In this document: positions 12,331-25,576 of the stretch, piece by piece
How positions within the stretch are numbered: position 1 is the first letter of the stretch
How the letters are laid out: every line of letters begins with the position of its first letter
Notes under the pieces: model-generated
What the model was told of the DNA's origin: nothing
The model's database searches: none
What the model saw: the letters and a program-made list of their open reading frames with translations, nothing else
Assembly: GCF_954871325.1 (NCBI RefSeq)
Contig: NC_088777.1
Span: 34,697,366-34,761,365, forward strand
Source of the DNA: Gordionus sp. m RMFG-2023
Taxonomy: Eukaryota; Nematomorpha; Gordioida; Chordodea; Parachordodidae
Direction of reading: 5' to 3'
DNA length: 64,000 nt
Program-made: the position numbers and the translations under genes

Positions 12331-13112
12331 ATTTTTATTGGAAACTCCAGGTTTGGGAAAAATTCAAAATTATTATCAGTTGGCCAGGTTTGAGGAAAAT
12401 TTTTTAAAATTATAATGGGTCAGGGCTAAGCCTGGGGAAAATTTTTCAAATTATTATCATTGGACGCTTGGGAATTTTTTTATTATTAACTATGGATTGG
12501 ACATTGTTTAAAACAATTTTTTTTTGCAGGCCTTGGCTTGGCCTGATCAAAAAACCACCCATATTTTATTCCAGTTCACAACTACCAAATTTATTATGAT
12601 CTTTGGTTGGGATTGGAGAATTTATTTCAAAATTATTATGGCCTTGGACCTTGCTTGGGAATTTTTTCAATATTACATATTATTTAAGAAATAATAAGTA
12701 AAGGCTTTAAATATATTTTGACTCATAGCATTTACACTCATGGATTGGACCTGGCCTAAAAGGGGGGGGGGGTTATAAAGAATAAAAATTGGATATTATT
12801 TTCAAATAACAGGTAACAACTATTATAAGAGTAAGGAGAAAATTCTCATTCCCCGTCATTTTTGACGTGCTCAGCAATGCTGACTAACGGGAGCTCTGGT
12901 ACTCTTAGTTATATTTTTTTCATTTTGGCCATCAAGAAAGACGGGTTATCATATTTTAAATTAAGAATATCTTATGAGGTGTGATTCACAAATTAACCTC
13001 CTTTTCTCCTAAGTTTTAATATTTTCATAAAATATATTAAAAGTATATGTACCATATACACAAACTAATTACCCCTCAACCCCGTCATTCTTGATGGGTT
13101 ATTAGCTAGTAA
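11979..13112. repeat. CCCGTCATTCTTGA repeat family, several copies
   Basis: Three forward copies start near 11994 (CCCGTCATTCTTGAAGGG), 12852 (CCCGTCATTTTTGACG) and 13081 (CCCGTCATTCTTGATGGG). A reverse copy lies near 12931-12948. Two forward copies share the upstream word GAGAAAATTCT, and two share the downstream word TATTAGCTAGTA. Copies at 12848 and 12931-12948 face each other about 100 bp apart and may be the two ends of one MITE. No target duplication could be assigned. Confidence 0.55.
12331..12780. repeat. degraded GGCCTGGG / AATTTTT repeat
   Basis: Words such as GGCCAGGTTTGAGG, AAGCCTGGGGAAAATTTTT and GGCTTGGCCTGATC alternate with A/T runs. The texture matches the GGGCCGGGC-rich hAT MITEs at 41079, 48282 and 60676 but is too decayed for ends to be found. 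An 11-G run lies at 12762-12772. Confidence 0.5.
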
Positions 13113-13744
13113 TTATATAATAATCTAGCATTGAAAAGAATAAAAAAAAACATGTATAAAATTGGATTATCATTACCAATTAAAAAAAATTTTGAAGATC
13201 TTTGAAAGAAAAATCAATGAAAGCTTAAAAAATGAAACTAACCGTTTAGAATATTTATTGAAAGCTCAGACATATATCTGCACTACTGGAGATATTTGAT
13301 TTACTACTAATTAGAGTTTTTGAAAATGTATCTTATATCTTATTAAAATTTTTCTAAGTATCTCTTATCTTAAATATAAAATTTTAAGAAGCATCTATAT
13401 CTGTATCCAAATACAATTTTCTGAAAATTCGCCCAATGTCATTTAACCCATGCCTGGACATTTTCTCCGAGCGTAGTGCATGATGGCAAAAATTATCTTC
13501 AGTAAATCTTGAATAGTACCCACATTATATGTGGTAAGACAATTTTTCCTTTTGTAGCATAATTTTTAAGTTATCAAATGACAAAATTTTTAAATTCGGC
13601 TAAAGCAAAATAAAATTTTGACCGCAAAATAAGGAAGAAATAGTTCTATTGCATATTCTGTGATATACATTATATTTAAATCGATAATTAAATAAATATA
13701 AAAAAAATAATTTCTAATTAATTCAGGGTATACATCCAAACTCT

Positions 13745-13870
13745 CATAATTAAAGAGCGGCCCGGGTCAGATTTAAAAAAAAAATATTAGGACCCACTCA
13801 ATCTGTATCAGTTTTTTTTGAATAGGCTCGGCCTAAATCCCGTTTTGGGCGATGCCCTGCTAACCTTGTA
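13745..13870. repeat. GGCCCGGGTC MITE remnant
   Basis: This short GC-rich island (GCGGCCCGGGTCAG, GGCTCGGCC, TAGGTCTTTAA) belongs to the same texture class as the GGGCCGGG hAT MITEs. Its ends are eroded. Confidence 0.45.
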
Positions 13871-14078
13871 GGTCTTTAATTTAAATTAACTCATCATCAT
13901 GATAAGAATAAGGAGCTTATTATAAATGTAATATCTGTGAATGCGCTTCAAGTTTTGCGCAAAATGAAGGAGAATAGTCAATTTAATATACACCTTAAAA
14001 TTGTCATTGGAGGAGATAGAAACCTGCACGAATTTTAATAAAAGCATATTTGAAAAAAATCCCAAACTCAAAATATTT

Positions 14079-14222
14079 ATTTTATTCTCTATTTTAATGT
14101 TAAGCGTTAAATTTAAATATTCAGCAGCTTTGATAATTTAATGATGATTATGAAATATTTCCCTGTCTCCTGATTTTTTATAAAACTTTTCTTTAAATTT
14201 ATTTTTATAATTGTGATATTAA
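14079..14222. repeat. dispersed repeat, copy 1 (partner 40905-41078)
   Basis: It shares an ordered series of words with 40905-41078, including TTTATTCTCTATTTTAATGT, AAATTTAAATATTCAG, TTTGATAATTTAAT and TTTATAATTGTGATAT. Both copies lie in the same orientation; copy 1 runs into the LINE endonuclease fragment. Confidence 0.75.
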
Positions 14223-14548
14223 ATCAAGCAAAAAAGGATGAGAGAAATATAACATTAATATTTTCTTGGGCCTATATTTTATTTATGATGCTACAGGTCC
14301 GCAAACCGAATGGGTGCAGGACGCTAGGAGGAGATGTGAATGGTCATATTGTTGAAGATAAAGTTAAGTATGAGAAATATCATGGAGGATTTAGATGTAA
14401 AAAAATTGAGAGGATATTAAGACTAGCTCATAAGGATTATTTAATAGTTTCTACGCAAGAAGGATGGCAAATATGGGGAAAAATGTTCTTAAGTATGAAA
14501 CATAAAGAGGATATTTTGCTCAAAAATAGCGAGCAATATTTTTTTTAA
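14213..14548 (+). pseudogene. LINE endonuclease (APE-type) fragment
   Basis: The open frame contains GGDVNGHIVEDKVKYEKYHG followed by GGF, ERILRLAHKDYLIVST and a Trp/Gly/Lys-rich tail. The order GD(L/V)NGH, then Y-x-x-x-HGG-x-G, then ER-x-L-x-x-A-x-x-x-x-L is the hallmark of the AP-like endonuclease domain of RTE/CR1-type LINEs and the related 'craniofacial development protein 2-like' ORFs. Only about 70 residues of the roughly 230-residue domain are present, with no reverse transcriptase nearby, so this is a short truncated copy. The N-terminal 30 residues look like unrelated AT-rich sequence. Confidence 0.65.
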
Positions 14549-17500
14549 AAAAGTTAATATTGTTTTCTATTAAAAAATCTTGAATTAAATCAATTTTATG
14601 TTCGATTTTATATATTTTGTTTTTTTGTTTTGCTCAAAAGTATCCTAGTTTGCTTAGAGGCTAAATATATACCCATTTTTTAAAAATAAAGTAAACATAG
14701 TCCAAATATATTTTGTGGAATCTTGCAGGAACAATTTTTACTTATAAAACAAATTCGATACTAGCGAAGTCCTAGATTTTCAAATTTTTTAGTCGATATG
14801 AAGTTCCTGTCTAATATCAAATTTTTTTAGCAGAAAAAAAGATTCGTAAAAAATCATATTTGGACGCACGACCGGAGTTTAAATCCCAGTCTTTACGATT
14901 AAGTTCATTAATTTTTTACTTTAAAAAAGGAGTCCATTTGAAATTATTCTTTAAATAAAATAAAATAAATATATCTAATGATGGGGGTAAATTTTGAAAG
15001 TTGGTAATATAAGCTATTATTGATTTTTCAATTATTTTTTTTTCAGGATAATTGATACTGTTTATGTCGATATAATAATTTTACTAATAGTTAATAGCTT
15101 ACTTTAAAAACAATATTAAATTTTATTATTACTTTTATTACATATTAAAAATGATATAACCACCTCAACTTCGCATAACCATCCTTTAAAAAAAATGATT
15201 AGTAAAATATTAAATAAAAAAAATGAATTTTGGAATTTTACTTATACTATTAGTTAAATCACTCAAGAACGATTCGCTTATAAACACTTTGAAGAGTCAC
15301 TATACAGAAAACAGAGTGTTTAATTGGTGTAATGTTGATAGACCATTTCATTGGTGAGATATACAAAAAAATAGAAGTAGCTATTAGTGATGAGTAGTGT
15401 CGTAATCAGGAATTTTGGGTAGGAGTATCAAAGTTTAACAAACTTTTATGGCCTTCAATCGCGAGTTTTTTCTTCAAAACTCATTTTAATAATTATATCA
15501 AATATTTATTTAATTAATATGCAAGCAAAAATCATAAGGATTTATCAAAAAAATATAAGTTTATTTAATATGGAGTTATATTTAGAAATTTGATATATTT
15601 TATCATTTAATAATGTGTTTTTTTTTATTGATAGAGATTAAAATTGTGAATAATAAATTTTTTTTAAAGATGTCAGAAATATAATCGCAGTAAAGAAATA
15701 TTATGAATATAAAAAAAAGTATTGCAATATAAAAATCATAAGAAATAATACATAAACACATCATAGGTTAAAAAAATAGTAATATACATATATCTTTCTA
15801 AAATAAATTTTTAGTTTATTCTCATCGGGCTTTTAGCTATTTCTTCTAATAAATTTTATTAGTTGGGAATGAGATCTCTATGAATATCAAACAAGATGAA
15901 GCCATTAATTATATACTGTGTAGAAGTTAATAAAAAAATCTTTTACTAGGTAAATTCTGCATTAATAAAAGTTGTGATCCTGATCAGACGGGAACCAATA
16001 TTGAAATTCCAAAATCTCTGAATAATTATATATATTCAATTTATTGTAGTAATCCCATCTAAATAATTATATATTATTTAATATATATGATATTTATGAA
16101 CGATTTTAGCCATACGACCAATATCTATGGTGCGAAAACTACTGGATCAATGTTTGTCCCAGTCTAAGATTTTGCACAAATATAAGAAATAATGTCTACC
16201 TATAAAAAAAATTTGAAAAAATAAAATTTATTTTATAGTTATTTCCGAATTTCTATTTCCGGTTTTTAATAATAGACTTATGTTAAATAAAATAAATTTT
16301 ATATCATATTAAAGGGCTATTTTAGAGCTATTTAATATAATTTAAATTATGTTTTTGGCTTAATTACTTTTTGAGATATTAAAAATTAAATATATAGTGT
16401 ATTTTGGAATTTTCGCGTATCTAAAGATGGCATCTAATGAAATATACTGAATTAGGAATTAAAATTTAAAATTTTTACTATATAGTGTATATACGACTAT
16501 CATACAAATTATAAAAAAAAATCGAAGAGGTTGGGGTAAATCTTCAGTTGATTTGATATGGAATGCAACATATATTAAATTTACTCCATTTTTCACCAAC
16601 TTTATTTTAAACAAAGGAATTACAAATTCTCTATGCATCAAAACGAAAAAATAATAATTGATATAATATTCATCTTTGACACGCATAAATTATTTTATTT
16701 TCATATGATATAGATAGAATTAAATATAATGTAAATCTACGACACATCATTTTCAATAAAATTGCTAAAATCGTCCTTCGAAATGATTGAATTGCAATAT
16801 CATAAAAATTCTTGTATATTTGTCCTATAAGAATGGGCTCATCCTCATATTCGGAATCTTATTGTTTTTCTTATTTTAAGTTTTCTTACATAAGTTTCAG
16901 GTATGGTACTACCTTTTATTTCTAGTTCTCTCGTTATTTTTTATCCGATGCAAGCAAATTCTTGATTACTTCTATATTTTTTAAAAATTTTTATATTTTT
17001 TCTTACTTCTATAATTGAGAATAAGCCCGGATTTTTACTAATTAATATTTATTAGAATATTGTGAAAACTACAAGGGTATATTTTTAATTAAATTTGTAT
17101 ATTCTGCTCTGTTGTGGTTTTATTTTATTTTCACTATTTTGATTTTCTTAATTCTACTAGTATAATTTAATTAAAAAAATTTATGCTCCTTGCTGTTTTT
17201 GCTTTATAATCTAGCAATTTTATGTGTTCCGTTAGCACACTCAAAAATCCCTTAGATCTTCAACAATTTTGAGGAGTATGTTGTAACCCTTTAGGTACCG
17301 GATAATTTCTGGCTTACAAAAAAAAGCAATCTAAGAAATGCAAACATAAATTATATAATAAAAATGCTAAAATTCGATTTTCAATTTTGCCCAATACATA
17401 ATTATGGAAAAATTGAATGAATATGTGCAAATGATATCTATATAAAACAAAATATTAGTCTCTTAGAGAATGATCATGTTAATTAATAAATTTGGCCACA

Positions 17501-17760
17501 TTTGGTAGTTTATACTAGTTGATTAATAAGAATAATCAACCAATTATAAGCATATCCATAATTTTCCCTAAGGGGCAAACCCTTTTTTGTGGTTATCCTT
17601 CCATCATTTTATTGAACCGGGTTATATTTTACAAAAATAATTTTGGCTTTAGACCTTTTTTTATCTAAAATATTTCTATTATACAAATATTTTTAAAAAT
17701 TATTAGCTTATACCTATTCTCTAAAAAAATAATAGTAACTATATTTACATATTTTATCTC
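14549..17760. other. AT-rich intergenic DNA
   Basis: No gene recognised. A hAT-like terminus, TAGTGTCGTAATCAGG followed by AATTTTGGGTAGGAG, lies at 15395-15425. It resembles the CAGTGGCGTATCCAGG end at 25577 and CAGGCGCGTACGCAGG at 49236, but no partner end was found. Confidence 0.45.
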
Positions 17761-17762
17761 AT

Positions 17763-17776
17763 GGGGGGGGGGGGGG
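17763..17776. repeat. poly-G homopolymer (14)
   Basis: An uninterrupted run of 14 G in AT-rich DNA. Confidence 0.95.
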
Positions 17777-18504
17777 TTTAAAAAATAAGAATTTTACTAA
17801 ATTATAAATATTGTTTGTGTTAGTTTTATTTTGGTAGTTTAATTATTTATTTTATTTTTCTGCATAGAGTTTTTATTTATTTATTTTTTACTAGAGCGTT
17901 TCGGAGCTCTGAAATAACCCGTCAATAATCCTATAATTCTTTGTTAAACTTAGTCGAGACCGGGATCATCCCTGCCCTCCCCGTTGCCTTTTTAGAGTGG
18001 GAGGAGTGTTAAACATGGTATTCCATTTATTTTAATCTAGTTTTTTTTATCCCTCTTTTGTTTAGCCTTTTAAATTAAAAATAGTCTTTTTTTTCTCTTT
18101 TATTTCGCCTTAAATATATAAAAATTAAACATATATATTTTTTTAGTCTCTGTTTTGTTTGATTTATAATTACATTAAAAGTAACCCATATGGTTTTTGT
18201 GTTTTTTAATCAGCGGTTTTTCATACTTTTAGATTCCTTAGTAAGGTGTTCAGTAATTATAGCTTCGATATTTCGGTTCCGGAGATCGTTCTAAATCCGA
18301 AGGTATAGCTTGAGTTCTGAAAAGTATAAGGTGGTTGGTTTTATCCCCAATTATGTAAGATAAAACTAACACAACTCCTTTTCGCAAAACGTTCTTTTTT
18401 TTTACTTTGCGCCAATTTTATTTTAATTTATAACTGAGCTTTTTATTCTCCCTATAATAGGGACTAATTTTTATGTTTACGAGAGAGATATCTTAATTTG
18501 GTTT

Positions 18505-18605
18505 ATAATATTATTTTTATAATAAATTAATTTGTTTTACCTTATAAAATTTAAATATTTTTTTTATAATAAATTAACTTGTTTTACCTCATAAAATTTA
18601 AATAA
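18505..18605. repeat. 48-bp tandem duplication
   Basis: Two adjacent copies of a unit containing TTATAATAAATTAA(T/C)TTGTTTTACC and TCATAAAATTTAAATA, nearly identical. Confidence 0.8.
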
Positions 18606-18681
18606 AGTTCTGTCTGTTTAATATTATTATAACTCATACTCGATTCCACGGACTCGAGGTATCTCCAACTATACTACCAAT

Positions 18682-18713
18682 AACTGAAGCCCCCCCCCCC
18701 CTCAACTTCAGTT
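18682..18713. repeat. C12 run flanked by inverted repeat
   Basis: AACTGAAG (18682-18689) and CTTCAGTT (18706-18713) are perfect 8-bp inverted arms enclosing a run of 12 C plus TCAA. The minus strand would carry the G run in the loop. Confidence 0.85.
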
Positions 18714-18908
18714 TGTAATCACAATATTAAATTCATGGGATGGGGAAGTATTGGAGAGAAATATTTGTTAGCAATGATATTTGTGAAAACTGACAAATTT
18801 GCAAGGAGCAATTTCCCGCCTCTCCCCTTGGTATATATTTTATTAAAGAATGCGAATGGCAAGCCTTGTAAATAAGGTATTAATATACGAATAACGTCAA
18901 TTAAAATA

Positions 18909-18998
18909 TAGTAATTTACTAAACAACGCCCAAATTTTTTTAAAATGCAATAAGATACTAAACAACGCCCGCCCAAATTTTTTTAAAATGCAATAAGA
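18909..18998. repeat. about 50-bp tandem duplication
   Basis: Two copies of TACTAAACAACGCCC followed by AAATTTTTTTAAAATGCAAT and AAGA, the second with an additional GCCC. Confidence 0.85.
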
Positions 18999-18999
18999 A

Positions 19000-21225
19000 T
19001 GACACACTTTTTTAATATATATTAAATTTACCCATCACTTATCTTTCTAACCTTTCTCCCATCTCTCTAACATTTAGCTACCTGTTCAAGTAGGTTGGTT
19101 CAGAAAAAATGTGTTTCAAAAAATAACTTCCACCGGGATACTATTCTTCAATTGATGCAGTTTCTTAATTAATATTTCTAAATCCCTTTTTTATTTTTTT
19201 GTGTAATAACTTACGATATCATAATTTTTTTTAAACATTTTTTAAAAAAACAATAATATCAGCATCGCAAATGATTCATAAAATAACATAATAAATTATT
19301 TAATAAAACTGGAAATTCTCAATATAAATTAAATGTTGTCTCCATAGATACACACTAATACAATATATATAATCTAACAATTTGAATAAAAAAGTAATAA
19401 AAAGTGAAAGACGGAATTCAAGGACTTTTAGAGTTGATCAAAGAAATTGCCTTTTGATAGTTGAACATTTCCTTTTCAAGTGAGATATTTTCTCTTCTTA
19501 GAGCTGCCAATTCGTTTCTGTGTTTTATATTTTTTTAAATAAATATAACAAATTAATCAATTAGACTAAAGATCATTTTCGTGCCTAAAAAATTGTGTAT
19601 TTTTTATGATATTTTAAAGAATAACAAAAACATACAATCAAGAGAGCATAGTTGTATAGATTTACTCTTCTATAAATTTGGCCGATCATCTCTAAATTGA
19701 AATTTAATCTCCCTGGGGATTCAGCTTATTTATTTGTTTTGTATTAGGGGTCAAATCTCTATGCAAATATTTAGAAGAGCTACCATTCGATAGATTTTTT
19801 ACTCACCTTAATTAAGTGGCAAAATTACGATGGAAGGGAGGAGGTAAGACAGAGGAAAAATCCTCAGGCCCAGCCCAGAAATATTTTTTCCAGTCCTAGC
19901 CTGATTTCAATTTTTTTAATAAGGTTGCCAAGCCTAGCCTAGTTTTTAATTATTTTTTTAAATACAAGGCCTAACCCTAAATATATTTGTTAAACACCTA
20001 TTCCTGGTTCAGTTAAGACAAGTTCATCAATGTGTAAGTGATCTTATGGTATTATGGCCATACATAATCAGATCTCTAGGGTTAGATACGCTATTTTCTC
20101 ATTTGAACTCTCACCCCTCCCCTTTACCTTAGAAAATTAATTTTTTTATGGAATTCAAGGTATTTCCTATTTTATATTTATTTCACCAATATTTATCCAT
20201 TTTTATACCAGTCTATGATACCTCTCTCAGTTAGATGAGGATACCCTTTTATTTGACTCTGGAAAATATAATGTTAAATTTACTCTAATGTTGCTCTCCC
20301 ATAGATCATTATAACCGTATTTATCATTAGTTTTTAAAAAATAGCTCCATTAAAATAGCTTAAGCCACAAATTACCCCTTAAAAAAATGAAGCTTCCCTA
20401 TAGCTAGAAGTTACCTTAGAAAAATGTAGTTTAGTTATTGCTATAAAAATAATAGCTTAGCTACAAGCTACATTTTAGAACTTTTGCTTTAGTTTTAATT
20501 ATTTTCTGATATTGTAAGAGGTCGATTAGCTTAGATGATCTATTGCGTTGGTTTTATTATATCCTTATATTGTGGGAAGAAGCCATATCCTTTAATAAAA
20601 AAACTTAATATTTTTATTACAAATTTCCATCTGATAATTTCCAAAACTAAAATTAAATTTAAAAAAAAATCCTAAATATAAAAATATGTGTATAACTATT
20701 TTATTAAAACATATTATCCCTTAATTTTTGTCAGTTAAATCATCATAGAAGCAAAACTAAATAGCCTTTCAAATGATAAAGAACATAATGTATTATATTT
20801 TAATAAACTTATTTCAAATATGATTAAATAAAGATAGATGGAGTACCTTGAGTTTAATTTAGCAAGATTATACTTTTATAACCAAAAAAGTGATCTTTAA
20901 TGTTTTATTTATAGGGTTTAAAGTGAAATCGCCTCGTTGACTATTAATGATTTTATGTCATGTTTCACCATTTCACTTGTATTGAAATGGAGTAATATAG
21001 AATGATATTATATATAAAAATGCATGATTGCATATAGTATAAAATTTGAAAAAATATTCCAAATCGCTTATTTAAACACTTAATCATTTTTAGGATGGAA
21101 GATTTAATAATTAGCTTTATAAAAAAGTAGCATGACAAATGAAATAAATCGTTTTGGAGTTTAATCATCTTAATATGTTGTATTCTATATGCAACTTTTT
21201 TCTTACTAAGTATTTATTTAAATTA
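19000..21225. other. intergenic DNA with a GGCC-type remnant
   Basis: No gene recognised. At about 19862-19990 words such as CAGGCCCAGCCCAG, CCAAGCCTAGCCTAG and CAAGGCCTAACCC alternate with T/A runs, a decayed relative of the GGGCCGGG MITEs. Confidence 0.45.
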
Positions 21226-21228
21226 TTT

Positions 21229-21615
21229 AAAATAAAAAGTATAGCTATTTGTAAATCTAAAATAGCTGACTAATTTCTTTTGGATTATCATTTTTATCTC
21301 TTTTATATAATAAGATAATTTATTAGGTTGTCAAAATATTTAAAAATAATATATTAATAAATATAAATACATTTTATAGTTTGAAAATTTATGTATATTA
21401 AATATGCTAAAATTATGGATGGCCGAGTATTCATGAAAAAAATAGTATAGCTGCCTGTAAATTTAAAATAGTTGACTAATTTCTTTTAGATCATTATTTT
21501 TGTCCATTTTTATAATAAGTTAATTTATTAGATTGTCAAAATATTTAATATAAGTATATAAAATACTTTTTATAGTTTGTTAATGTACAATACTAAAAAT
21601 ATGAATGACAGAGTA
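21229..21615. repeat. tandem duplication, unit about 200 bp
   Basis: Two diverged head-to-tail copies start at about 21237 and 21447. Shared blocks in order are TATAGCT(A/G)..TGTAAAT, AAAATAG(C/T)TGACTAATTTC, TTTATTAG(G/A)TTGTCAAAATA and TTTTATAGTTTG. Confidence 0.8.
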
Positions 21616-21619
21616 TATC

Positions 21620-23730
21620 GTGCTATATTTTATTGGGTAAGAAAAGTTATCTCATTTTATAGTTTTAATTTTAAAAAAATCGCGTGGTCAGCATTATAAA
21701 TCTTATTTCGCTTGATCCCTCTTATTTACTTTCATATGTTTCAATTATGGTAGCACCTTGAAAATCTAGCTCTATTTAAAATAAATATATTAAATGCTTT
21801 CAATTTTAAAAAATACTTCATATGTAGATATTGACGGTATAGAAGCTCGTCGTTTTTATTATAGGAACTGTTGTTGAGTAAAATAGAGTCTCTCCATTCG
21901 ATCCGTACTACGATTTGATTCTTGTCCCATAAAAAAGGACATTTTTCATCCAATATCTGTTTATAATATATTTAGGGGAGGGTAAGATAATTTAATCGAA
22001 ATAATAAATATTTTCATGAGATGGTAGCTACTTTGTGAAGTTGGTCTTCATCCCGGGGAGGGGGTTCTTAAATACGTCACTGATCGATATAACAATTTGA
22101 TGTAATGTTATAATCAGAGTGTCTAACCTTTTAATATCAGGAAGAAAAATTTTTAAAGGTTTAGGTTAGGTTCAAGGATATTGAATTAAATTTTAAAAAG
22201 GTTTCGGTTTAGGTTTAGAAATTTTAATGAAGGTAGGTAAAATTTGTGCCATACAGGGTGTGTAAGCTTAATTTACTTTATGATGATAAAAATCTATGAC
22301 AACAATCAAACATTTGTTTTACATAAGAATTCATGTCAAGCTTTCGAAAAATGGTACATTATATGATATCGTATACAACAGGTTTAAATCCTTTAAAAAA
22401 ATCTTCTTGACTTTGGACATGCTTTAGAGTAATAAAAAAGTCTGGAATCTCTATTCATCCAGTACTCCTAATGAATATTCAATAATGGAATCAGATTCAT
22501 ATAATTTACACATATTATATTCGAATAGAATAAATTTATTGATATTTGGTGTTATTATTCTTAATCGAATAAATTTATTTGTTATTTCGGTCGTTATTAT
22601 TCGTCTCCATTTTAATATACACCATGAATATTATTTAAAAGTAGGGGAGACGGGGGTTATATGACAGATGTTTTTCTCTTTCCTATAAATTATGATTTTT
22701 ATTTTATAAAATTAAACTAATTTTATCAATAGATATCCACAGCATTAGACTAGGCCTATACATGATCTTCTAAAATATGAGATTGAATTTCTCAAAATAT
22801 TACTTGATCAAGCTAGAAATTCGTTGAAGAAATTTTTCCATCAGTTAAAGCTATTTAAAGATAATTTTGGGATTCTTATTCAATATACCAGAATTAATAA
22901 ATGGAATGAGCATTTATAATTAAAATTTAATAAAGTATATATATTTTGTTCTCAGTGAAAAAATTTATCAAATAAACTTAAGAAAATTGTGTTTTTTTAA
23001 GGGCCGCCAATTATTTTCTACTCTGTGCAGCCAAAAGTCTCGGCACGGCTCTTAGTATCATACAAAAGAAAAAAAGATTTATAGTAAAATATAGATAGTT
23101 CAAATACCAAATTTGTAGTTCTGTTATTTTTACAATTTTCACTATATGTTTTTGAGACATATACCTAGACTCGTGAGTCAGCTGCGGCCGAAATCGCCGC
23201 TGTTTATGAAAATCACGCCGGCACAGAAATTTTTTTCATATTTTACACCTTTTTATTCCAATAACACTGTGCGACAAGAAAAATGGGAGAAGAAAATAAA
23301 AATAAGTTTTGGTGCAGAATTTGACGTTGAGTTCGAATCCGTTTTTTAAATTTTCCCTACACGTCAAGTTTTAAAAATATTACCGTATAAAGACAACTTT
23401 TCGAAATCTCAAAAATGGTAAAATTTAGATCTTTATACGCATATATTTTAAAAAGTATCGAATAAAAATCCCTGAAAATTGGTGATAGTGTTAGACTTAT
23501 ATTTCTTTATAAATTTACTAATTTCTATAATTTTTTATTGATTGGTTTTTGAGAAATATGGTAAAGAATTTCGTTTTGGGGGTCTTAAGTTTTCAATTTA
23601 AATTACTATCATTATTAACTTTAAAAGATAAATTTTATATAATTTTGTTTCAAATATGTTCTAGATTATATATTAATTCTAATTATGTTTCAAAAGTACT
23701 CTATGCCACGAAAATTCAACCAAATCTATA
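21620..23730. other. intergenic DNA with transposon ends
   Basis: A hAT-like right terminus (AATACGTCACTG ending at 22082, preceded by CCCGGGGAGGGGG) has no partner. At 22137-22235 GGTTTAGGTTAGGTT-type words resemble a decayed GGTTCGG hAT end. TACAGGGTGTGTAAGCTTAA at 22255 resembles a mariner-type terminus, also unpaired. Open frames at 23146-23349 and 23549-23731 have no recognisable domain. Confidence 0.4.
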
Positions 23731-23734
23731 AATT

Positions 23735-24060
23735 AAAAAAGTCGGTACAGATATTTTCGAACTTTTTAATTTGTACACTTTTATTGAATTTTCTCTGCAT
23801 AAAGCATTTTTAAAGCAAAATCAAGGTAATATTTATCTTTTTTAGTTGTATTTAGTAATATTTTATGCATTTATGATCAATTTATACCAAAATCAGATAT
23901 CTGTACCCACTTTTTTAATTTGTACTCTTTTTGAATTGAGCATTTTTGAAGCAAAATTCATTTAAAATGCAATAATTGGTAATTTTTTATTAATATTTAT
24001 CTTTTTTAGATGTATTTAAGAATATTTGTTTTTTTAAACAATTTATATCAAAATATATGA
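23735..24060. repeat. tandem duplication, unit about 165 bp
   Basis: Two copies share, in order, GGTACAGATAT or ATCTGTACCC, CTTTTTAATTTGTAC, TGAATT, GAGCATTTTT(A/G)AAGCAAAA, TATTTATCTTTTTTAG, TGTATTTA and ATTTATA(C/T)CAAAA. Confidence 0.75.
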
Positions 24061-24379
24061 TTTTCCAATGGAGTACCTTGAACCCGTAGTATGGGCAATA
24101 AATAATAATGCCAAATAACGAGTAGGAAGAAAGGAGAAGAATTTTTTTTTCGCGCTTAATTTTTCATAAACATTTAATTTCTTTCATTAATTTTTTTTTA
24201 AAATTGGATTTTAAATATTATTCAAATTCCCTACTTATATAATATTCTACAAAAAATTAATGCCAAGGTCCCCTTGTTTAAAGTGTGTCTCTAAATTTGA
24301 GCCCAAAAATGTCCAATTTCTCCAATCATTCAAAGGATTTATGAAATTTATTACAATATTCCACTCTGCTATTTGGACA

Positions 24380-25576
24380 AACCATTTGCCCCTAATTACA
24401 TATGTAAAACATGTTATAATTCTTTTAATTCATGGGTAAATTGAAAACGGTCATATTTGTCTTATTCGAAACCTGCATTTTGGCACGTAGCAAGAAATTA
24501 TTCGTAGGATTGTTATTTTTGCTCGATTAGTACATTTGGGTTTAACAAAAAAAATAAGAAGATCGGTTGTTTATCCGGTAATAATATGCATACAACAGTT
24601 CCCTTTTTTAATAGTTCGCAGCTGGAAAAAATACGTTGCCAGAACAATGACAATATTGATCTTGAGTATCATCCCGAAGAGGATTCGCCATTTATGTCGC
24701 AAGAGCAACTAAATGACATAACCAGAAATTTACAACTTTCAAAAAGAAAGTCCGAATTTTTAGCGTCAAGGCTTAATAATTTTAAAATTTTAAAAAATGG
24801 AGTTCGAACTTCATACCGATTCCGTGGAACATCGTTTAAAAATTTACTCTCTTACGAAAATTTTTTATACTATTCCAACAATCTAGGTCAACTTTTTTTA
24901 CAACTTAATATTGAATTGGTGCCCGATGAATGACCCTTGTTCATCGATTCAAGCAAAAACAGCTTGAAAGCAGTTTTGCTTCATAACGGAAATTCTAAGC
25001 CATCAATTCCCATCGCCTATTCCAACCAGTTAAATGAATCATATGAAAATATGAAATATTTTTTGTCAAAAATAAATTATTCCATTTACGAATTTAAGAT
25101 ATGCTGAGATCTCAAAATGATCGCAATCCTGTCAGGCCTTCAGTTAGGCTACACCAAGCATTCGTGTTTTCTTTGTCTCTGGAATTCCAGAGAAACTATA
25201 AAACATTATACAGTATCTGAATGGGAGGATCGTCCCAACGTTCTTGAAAAAGATCTTGTAAATATCCCGCTTGTTTCTAAAAATAAGATTTTGTTGCCTC
25301 TGTTGCATATAAAATTAGGACTAATCAAAAATTTTATCAAAAAATTGTCCGAGGGCCCCACGATATACCTTAGAAATTTTTTCCCCAAGCTTTCCCAAGC
25401 AAAAACAAAAGAGGGGATTTTAGTGGGGCCCCAAATAAGAAAACTCATGAAGGACAGTTTTTTTGAAGATGAATTGTTACTCATTGAATTAAAAGCATGG
25501 GAATCTTTTAAATGAATATGCAGATCGTTCCTTGGCAATCATAAATCAGCCGACTATCGTTAGAAAATTGATGACC
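24380..25576 (+). pseudogene. unnamed repetitive protein family, 5' part (RNase-H-like core)
   Basis: I recognise a multicopy family common in arthropod and cnidarian assemblies, always unnamed. A Cys-rich start (CKTCYNSF, then DCYFC and GFNKKNK; 24380-24560) leads into a region ending FIDSSKNSLKAVLLHNGNS (near 24940), then KICxDLKM (about 25090), GYTKHSCFLCLWNSR (25147-25191), LLPLLHIKLGLIKNF and EGILVGPQIRKLMKD. The IDSS strand and the xDLK strand look like the first two acidic strands of an RNase-H/DDE fold; that is inference. The copy has several in-frame stops and is not functional. It is cut at 25576 by a hAT insertion and resumes at 27308. Transposase or domesticated relative are both possible. 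Confidence 0.7.

Noticed and set aside
15395-22082. A single large hAT element between the unpaired termini at 15395 and 22082
   Set aside because: The flanking 8-mers do not match and the termini differ; they are better treated as two unrelated remnants.
23146-23349. 67-residue frame in a locally GC-richer stretch
   Set aside because: No domain, no supporting splice context and no similarity I recognise; left as intergenic.
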